This document shows, in pieces, positions 53,755-64,000 of a stretch of 64,000 nt of DNA. Location: the NCBI GenBank assembly GCA_009760855.2, contig WPIO01000121.1, positions 744,501-808,500 on the forward strand, read 5' to 3'. Both the position numbers and the translations under genes were made by a program. Source of the stretch: Cristatella mucedo. Taxonomy: Eukaryota; Bryozoa; Phylactolaemata; Cristatellidae. Each line of letters starts with the position of its first letter. The stretch's first letter is position 1. A model generated the notes under the pieces. The model had not been told where the DNA came from. It did no database searches and saw nothing but the letters and a program-made list of their open reading frames with translations.

Positions 53755-54532
53755 CGACGACCCTCGCTGCGATGCAGGCAGGAGGCGGTAAGCGCACCGG
53801 AAACTGCCGCCACCGCCGACGACGAGCGTGAGTGCTCGGCCAGGCGGCGGGCTTCCGCCGGCGTCGCGCTTCTCCCCTTCCGAATTCAGCTTTTCAGCTA
53901 CGCCAACCACGGCGAACGAGAATTGCATCGGCGACAATCGCGTGTACATAGATGTGCATAGACAGACATGAGACATGCACGGCAGCGCAGCCTAGCGGGC
54001 AGGCGGGCGGGCAGCCAGCTCTCCCTCGCCAGGGTCGACTCAAGTCGTCCTAGCCGTTGCCAGTTTGACCTGCTGCTCAGGCGCGAGCGCTGGCTGCTTC
54101 GGCCGCGGTTCCCTCGCGGCCGAAGCGCTCCGCTAAGGAGCTCGCGAACCGCGTTTGCCACGGTCGCTTTGTTCGGCGGCGGTGGCGGTCGAAAGCTATG
54201 TAGCCCGAGGCGAAGTCGCTCGGCTATTTAATATATTTATAAGCGCTCGCGCACGGCGTTCCGGCCAGCCAGAGTTCCTTGTTGAAACGGCGGCCACTCG
54301 CAATGATGAACTAGTCACCTGTACAATACTGCTGCTGCAGCTCTTTGTTGTCTGCTTCTGTGAACCGCCGTCTGCTTCGCGCTGCGTTAAACGCTGCGTT
54401 TTTCGGCGTCGCTCGCGAGCTGCCGAAACTCCCTCCGAGCGCTCTCGCTCGCGAGCCGGAGTGAGCGAGCTCAGAGCGCTACGACGCTCAGCGCTCCGAC
54501 GCAGATGAGCGCCTGACGAGCGAAAGCTAGCG

Positions 54533-54538
54533 AATAAA
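54533..54538 (+). terminator. Poly(A) signal AATAAA, probable CELF 3' end
   Basis: First canonical AATAAA seen after the CELF stop, about 780 nt into the 3' UTR on the same strand. Confidence 0.5.
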
Positions 54539-54581
54539 GCAGTACAACTGCGTCTGAAGCGCATCCTTTCGATCGCGAAGA

Positions 54582-54591
54582 TCTCGCGAGA
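54582..54591. promoter_or_regulatory. TCTCGCGAGA motif
   Basis: Second copy of the motif, about 45 nt beyond the CELF poly(A) signal. It could mark an unrecognised promoter. Confidence 0.25.
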
Positions 54592-54599
54592 TTTCCTCG

Positions 54600-57204
54600 C
54601 GAGCTTCTGCTCTCCGCCTTTGACGCAGCAGCGAGGCCTGCCGGCTTCGGATGAGAATACTTGATGAGAATTATGAAATCTGAAATCGGGGTGGAGACGT
54701 CTCGAGACGGAGATGTCGCACGACAGCCATCGAGAGGCGATAGCGTACGGATCTGGGTTCGAGCGGCTGCGGCACAGAAGGTGAACAGCGAAGTGACAGC
54801 TGAAGGAGCTCGAGCGGCTGAACGGTACCCCGGCTTTTCCTTCACTTCCGCAGGCATGTCACGACGAGAATACTGACGTGTGCAGATGCACGCCGGTGAA
54901 TACCTGCACCTACATCTTCTGCATAAATGTAATACACTGCATATACATCCGCAATGGCACATATGCCTGCACATAAATACGTATATATATATATATATAT
55001 ATATATATAAGTATGTACTTATATGCATGCACATACCCTACACGCGATCATCACGAACCACCTTATTATTCAGGCCTTATTTGCCAACACGGGTTCTAGG
55101 ACGATTCATCCACTGACTGCTCGTGCTGACGAAAAACCCCCAACCCCGAAACCCAATTAAAGGTTTTTGTTTCAACATTTTTTCCAGTGTAGTCCTTCAG
55201 CAATTCATAATAGCAAGTTTAAATATTATTCTGGAAGAATCATCCGTGGTTGAAACTTCACTGGATGAAAAGTACGGGATTATCAGTCTGCGGATGAATC
55301 ATCCGGACAGTGTGTAACGAGCACTCCGGCGTCGGAAGACTTGCTCAAATCATCTTCTCCAGAAGCTCGAAAGATTATCGCTCGGTGAAGCGAGGGCCCC
55401 GCCCGATTGGACCCCGAGTCGAGCACCCGGCGACGTGACAGCCATGGCAAAATATGGCACCCACTGGAACTTGCTTGGACGTCAGCCGTCGGCTACCGTA
55501 GAAAAGGCCAGAGAGGGAGAGAGACAAGACACACAGAAAGAGAGACCGCTAGAGAGAGAGAGAACAAGGAGAACCGGAAGTGTATGGGCAGCAAAGCTTT
55601 GCCGAGAAAACGAGTCATCGGTGGCTGGGAAAGTTTTGACGTCGGTGGTGGGGCGTGATAGGCGCATGCACGAGTGCTACTTGTACGAGCCGCGAGCTCT
55701 TCGGCACAGCTGCCGATTACTGCTACCTACGTCGGCATACTGTCTGTGTGCATCGGTGCATACCAGTCGTCACTAGCAGTGCTACAAGGTTCAGACGTCA
55801 CCTATAATCCTCACCAGTCGGAAGAGACTAGCATAGTTACAAGCTGAGGCCTAGTACTGACCGTACGGGTTTGTAATACGAGTCCCATAAACAGGAGGAA
55901 TAACTCAGAATGCATTTCAGCCGCCGCCCAGCCTATGAAAGCAGTGAAGAAGGCATGGCATTGACGGATTCACTTGTGATTGGATCTGTTATTCAGTCTT
56001 GGCTACCGGAAGGTGAACCGTGCTCGGTTTCAGAGTTCTTCCGTTCAGTACTCCATCAGTGTTGGACCATACATCCCAAGTTTTGGTGACGTCTGCACCA
56101 AAGATTGAAGCTAGACGGACCGTGGAAATAAAACAGGCTTCACACGAGCCCTTGTCGTCTGACGTGTTTGACTCATCAATAGTGTGACGCAGGCTGCCAG
56201 CATGGCTGCCCACCCATGCGAAAGAGCCTCTATTGCCAGGCCACATGCATCGGCCTTGACACTAGACCCCATCAAGCAGCAGCAGCAGTCAGTGTTCGAC
56301 CATCCTTGGCTTAAACCTGATCATGCCGACGGTCGCCATGACGACGAGAGTTCACAGAGGCTTTTTTTGCTGCAAGCCTGCTTCTTTCACTGCTGTGGCT
56401 AGGAAACACATGCCATGACCTTCTGCCGCCGGAAGCAGATGGTCGTGGGCAAAAGCGGCTGAGGTGAAAGCAGCCGAGCCACCAGTCGAAAGTCACCCCA
56501 AAGGTAAGTTTGCACTAGAGCGGCAATGTCTCGTCTCGGCATCTCAGAGCGCCCAGAGCTGTCGTCTGGATCACTCTGACGGATTGCCAACGCCGGAATG
56601 TGCTCGGCAGTGCCGTGGGCGAGTACTCGCGAGGCCCGTGCCACTGACAGGTGCTGGCCGGATGATGGACGGACCGGATACTGCTACGGCTGCATCTCAA
56701 GCCGCAAGCTGAAAACTCGGCTGCAGCTCGGTAGCTCGGTAAGAGGAGCCGCCCTCCTACTGTCTCAGCCGGTCAGTGCACGTGTCGGTCAGCCCCTTCT
56801 GCTCAGCTCGACTGGCGAACGTTCCTCCTTACGCAGCCTTGGCTGCGGCCAAAGAGCATCAGGGTCACCCGCTACCCCTCAGGGTCACCCGCTGCCTCTG
56901 CTGCTGCTAACCGACGAGGTCAACGTCCTCTCCGCGTCTTGCCGCATGTCTGGCTTGTTCGCAAGCGCGCGAGCGCGCTCCCAGCAGTGGCTGGGTGGCG
57001 GCACAGCGAGCGGACAGCAATCGCCGCCGAGCCGCTCTGCCGGAAGCAGCGGCGGCGGCAGCTGCCACGGGAGTGCGACGAGTCGGCCGCTGAGAGGCGC
57101 ACGCAGCGAAGCGACGGTGGCAGACTGAGTAGTGCGCGTGGCAGTAGGCTTTGGCTCCGAAGCCGAGCCTGCACATCATCAGAAAAGCTGAAGCCTGCAC
57201 ATCA
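54600..57204. other. Between CELF and B4GAT1-like genes, no gene recognised
   Basis: Holds a (TA)n tract and unique sequence. The part next to 57205 should be the 3' UTR of the B4GAT1-like gene on the minus strand. Frames at 56184-56402 and 56598-57128 have no recognisable domain. Confidence 0.5.
54976..55010 (+). repeat. (TA)n tract
   Basis: About 16 TA units beyond the CELF poly(A) signal. Confidence 0.93.
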
Positions 57205-60313
<3,109 letters not shown>

Positions 60314-60376
60314 CTGCCGCCGCCGCCGAGGGCGCCGAAGTAGCACAGGCAGACGACGGAGAGAGTCGCAGAGAGA

Positions 60377-60502
60377 GTCAGAGAGGAGAGAGATAGAGAG
60401 AGAGAGAGAATTAAGAATGAGAAGATAGATGTGAGAGAAGAGAGAGCAATGAGAGGAGAGAGAGAGAGAAAGAGAGAGAAGAGATGAGAGTGAGTGAAAG
60501 AG

Positions 60503-60589
<87 letters not shown>

Positions 60590-60590
60590 C
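60377..60590 (+). repeat. (GA)n tract upstream of the B4GAT1-like exon
   Basis: GA on plus, so CT on the sense strand. About 90 nt is pure. The frame that encodes B4GAT1 stays open through it. Confidence 0.92.
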
Positions 60591-60621
60591 CAAAGGAGAT
60601 AAAGAGCTGAGAAGAAATGAG

Positions 60622-61519
60622 TCACTAAATCATTAGGATTGTTCGATAAATGAAGATTAAGGAGATAGATACTAACGTTAGCAACGACAGCATGCACACT
60701 GCCACAATATTGCCACTCAATGCAAGCAAGCAGCGCAGAAAAAAGAGAACCGTGCACATGCGAATAAACATGACCAGGGGAAACAGAGCAGCAGCCAGGA
60801 AAGGTGCACGTGTTCGTGGCCATGGCACCGATAGGAATCGAAGTTATTTTGACAGGGTCACTCACAAGGTCAGGCATCCTTGGGTACTGGGTAAGTGCCG
60901 AAAAAGTGCAACGGCGAGGCGAAGCCAAAGAACGAGGCATCCTCCATTAAACTGGCGGTCAATGGCGGCCGGAGGACGGAACCCAGTAGACCGGCAGCAA
61001 CGTGAGAATCTGGCGATCTGCTCGGAGGCTGTAGATACATCTATACATCACATGTATCTCTATATCTATATAGATAGCCACACAGTTGTTCCATGCATGA
61101 CACGGGGGAGCGATCGGGGTTCGACTGTCTCCCTCCCACCCACTACAAACCAGTGGCATCATCAGGGCACAGCATGTCCACCGGCTAGCACTCGCACTGT
61201 GCCCGTATGTCACATGATACACATCCCACGACTCGCACAGCCGCCACACGCCAGCCACCCTCACAGACCAAAAGTAGACGTGCCACTAGACGCACCCACG
61301 ATAGTTCGAAAATTGGATTACAGGACACAGCTGCTCAGCGGGTTACCCTCTAGCAAAATCTATTAGGCACTCTGCAAATGTCTTTAGCGAATCTCGACCG
61401 CAAAATGCAAGAGCATTTGAGCAAGTGAGTGCAGAGCAGCAGCAGAGCCTTTGGTCGAGTGGCGGGACAGGAAGAGGGCAACTGCTAGCCCTGCCCTAGG
61501 TGGACACGACCAGAGCCAG
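60622..61519. other. No gene recognised
   Basis: Unique DNA upstream of the B4GAT1-like exon. A minus-strand frame of 67 codons (60828-60625) is hydrophobic but ends in two stops before the homologous region, and no donor was assigned. Confidence 0.45.
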
Positions 61520-61880
<361 letters not shown>

Positions 61881-62224
61881 GGCATGCGGCGACATCAGCA
61901 GCAGCGGCAGGTCTCCCACTTGGTAGAGGCACTATAATCTTGAGAAGTCAGCACATAGTCGGGGAACGACGTGTTTGAGTTTCTCTTAAAGATGAGCACG
62001 TGCCTTCGAGGGGGCACCGGGGACAACACGGGAAGAAGCTGCCATACGCTGCCACTGTGAATTCGTGACTGTGGATCAGCCACTCAGGATTCTACTTTTT
62101 CTCCTCTGGTTTTTTGGTGGCACGAGTGCTGCTGCTGCAAGCTCGCGCTACTCTTGGCTACTTTGTAGGAATTGCTCTGCGAGGCACCTTCGTAGCGCCC
62201 CCTAGCGGCCCTCGCTGGAGGGGA

Positions 62225-62271
62225 GGGAATCCTGCAGTTTGGGCAATCCTATACTGCCAACTGCAAGCCAC
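62225..62271 (+). mobile_element. SINE-A fragment
   Basis: GGAATCCTGCAGTTTGGGCA and CTATACTGCCAACTGCAAGC match the SINE-A middle. It is cut off where the LINE-A copy starts. Confidence 0.5.
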
Positions 62272-63080
62272 GGATCAGCTCCACAGTCAAGTCTGCCTAC
62301 TTTCAGCTGCATAACATTGTTAAAATTCGGGCTTGTTTAGATAAGGATATCACGTCCAAGTTGGTCCATGCATTTGTAACACCCCGTCTCGACTTCTGCA
62401 ACTCACTACTTGCTGGCCTACCGGCAAGTGCGATCAGGCGATTGCAGCTGGTGCAAAACTCTGCAGCTAGGCTTGTCTGTCGTGAGCGGCGCAGTTGCCA
62501 CATCACACCACTTCTTGCCGACCTGCACTGGCTACCAGTCAAGCAACGGATTGACTTCAAGGTTTGGCCACTCACTTTTAGGTCACTTCATTCTTTGGCT
62601 CCAGCATATCTCTCAGATCTACTCCCCCACCAAGGCCAAGCATCGTACCACCCACTTTTCGGAATCCAACAGTTTACCACTACCTCGTACAAACCTCAAA
62701 TCCTTGGGAGACCATGCATTTAGTTCGTATGCCCCCAAAGCCTGGAACTCCTTCCCGACTTCTGTCACGACATCCACTGACTTGACCACATTTAAAAAGA
62801 ACTTGTAAACACCTATTTAGGACAGCCTTTAATGGGTCCCTGTAATTCGTCCTTGATGTGCTTATGCATGCTGATACTGTTGTATGCTGCCACTAACCAC
62901 ACTTGCATGCTCACCCTGTGCATGTCACCCCTAACCATGTTATTCATGTTGTTTATCAAGCATGATATTACTCACCATTCGACTTCGGTTCCTTTGCAGC
63001 AAATGTAAAGCGCCTAGAAAGAGATTGAGTTCTCTGAGGGCGCTTTATCAAGTGTGTTATTACTATTATTACTATTATGG
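62272..63080 (+). mobile_element. LINE-A C-terminal fragment with 3' UTR and tail
   Basis: Encodes TPRLDFCNSLLAGLPASAIR, CHITPLLADLHWLPVKQRID and YAPKAWNSFPTS with a frameshift near 62640. The UTR and the tail GCGCCTAGAAAGAGATTGAG...GCGCTTTATCAAGTGTGTTA follow. It begins inside the same coding region as the other copies, typical of 5' truncation. Confidence 0.88.
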
Positions 63081-63094
63081 TTTCAGACTACACG

Positions 63095-63205
63095 GCTGTT
63101 CTGCTGCTATAGAAACGAGGCTGTTAAATCAGCTAAGACTTTTTCTTCACCAAGTGGTCGGCCCACTTATTCAGTTGAAAATAAAATGAGGCTGTTTAAT
63201 CAGCT
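63095..63205 (+). mobile_element. SINE-A 3' ends, two in tandem
   Basis: CTGCTGCTATAGAAACGAGG then CTGTTAAATCAGCTAAGACT, and about 65 nt later AAAATGAGGCTGTTTAATCA. Two partial 3' ends of the family directly after the LINE-A tail. Confidence 0.55.
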
Positions 63206-63597
63206 GACCTTCACATTCTACCGTCATTTTCGTGCCCTGCGTTACGACGCCCAACCAGCTGGCCGGTTGCAACAGTGAGAGCTCAGACAGGTCTGGCAAG
63301 TCTGGCCATGCAGCAAGCCACCGGCAGTGGGCACACCGGTGGGCGGGCCACACAGGCACCTGAGAGCTCTGCACGTCTTCTTCGCTAACACACTCCTTCT
63401 CCACATTAAAGCAGCAGCTGCGCACTGCTCCAGGTTTTCAGGGTTTACCAAATTAACGACTCCTAACGACATCCGGGGAGGGGTCGCCAGCGGTCAGGGG
63501 TCGCCGGGAGGGGAGGCTGACACAAGCTGCTCGCACTTGTTATTCGCTGTCTTTGTCTCCTAATGACTAGATGTAGAAAGACAGACAGCAGACAGAA

Positions 63598-63621
63598 GCA
63601 GAGAGAGAGAGAGAGAGAGAA

Positions 63622-63684
<63 letters not shown>
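63598..63684 (+). repeat. (GA)n tract
   Basis: Pure GA broken once by AAGG. A second GA/GACA-rich tract runs at about 63820-63945. Confidence 0.94.
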
Positions 63685-63687
<3 letters not shown>

Positions 63688-63724
63688 ACTGATAGTTACC
63701 ATCTATCATTTGGTCATGCTTTCT

Positions 63725-63805
63725 ATACAGCATCTCTAAAGCGCCTATAAAGAGATTCGATTCTCTGAGGGCTCCACATAAATTATTTAGTATTATGTTT
63801 ATTTA
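63725..63805 (+). mobile_element. LINE-A-type tail remnant
   Basis: CATCTCTAAAGCGCCTATAA, then AGAGATTCGATTCTCTGAGG and ATTTAGTATTATG. Confidence 0.6.
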
Positions 63806-64000
63806 AGAGAAGAGGAAAGAAACAGAGGGGAAAGAAAGCCTGAGATAGACAAAGGGAGAGAGAGAGGGGAGGGAGAGAGAGAGGGGGAGGGAGAGAGAGA
63901 GACACAGAGAGAGACACACAGAGAGACACAGAGAGAGGGGAGTGATATCTATAGTGATATCGGTGATCTACACGCAAAATTACGTAGAAAGAGTGACAGC

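Overview
This is animal nuclear DNA. Three protein genes are split by GT-AG introns of a few hundred bases to about 5 kb. tRNA-derived SINEs and non-LTR retrotransposon pieces are scattered through the window. Much of the rest is simple sequence, mostly (CT)n/(GA)n. Coding exons are very GC-rich at third positions. The species cannot be named from the sequence. High GC3 with dense microsatellites would suit a cyclostome (lamprey or hagfish) or another marine animal, but that is only a guess.

Layout. 0.3-9.5 kb: repeats, CpG-rich unique DNA and LINE fragments, with no recognised gene. 9.69-32.05 kb, plus strand: a complete POMT1-type protein O-mannosyltransferase gene. I could reconstruct 17 coding exons (776 codons plus stop) in which every splice phase agrees. 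Its introns hold most of the LINE and SINE copies, including a reverse-transcriptase body on the minus strand at 18.0-19.7 kb, and a 1.3-kb (CT)n tract. 32-39.6 kb: AT-rich DNA, repeats and an unidentified, possibly decayed, minus-strand coding region (36.7-38.9 kb). 39.6-47.9 kb: a long CpG-rich block. 47.7-53.75 kb, plus strand: the last seven coding exons of a CELF3-6-type RNA-binding protein (RRM2, linker, RRM3, stop). RRM1 was not found. 53.76-57.2 kb: the CELF 3' UTR with a poly(A) signal, then unassigned DNA. 57.2-60.3 kb, minus strand: the 3' two exons of a B4GAT1-type (GT49) glucuronyltransferase; its 5' end was not resolved. 60.6-64 kb: simple repeats and another LINE copy.

How the genes fit together. 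In animals POMT1 starts O-mannosylation of alpha-dystroglycan, and B4GAT1 adds the glucuronic acid that primes matriglycan extension by LARGE. Two enzymes of one glycan pathway therefore lie about 25 kb apart, convergently oriented, with an unrelated splicing regulator between them.

Main oddities. POMT1 exon 11 and one CELF exon start directly after ATT-rich 3' tails of retroelements, which form the splice acceptor region. A tRNA-derived SINE family shares its 3' tail with the resident LINE. Several perfect inverted repeats have spacers of only 1-6 nt. The POMT1 HPPL-type loop motif reads SPPL. The B4GAT1 frame stays open upstream through a (CT)n tract.
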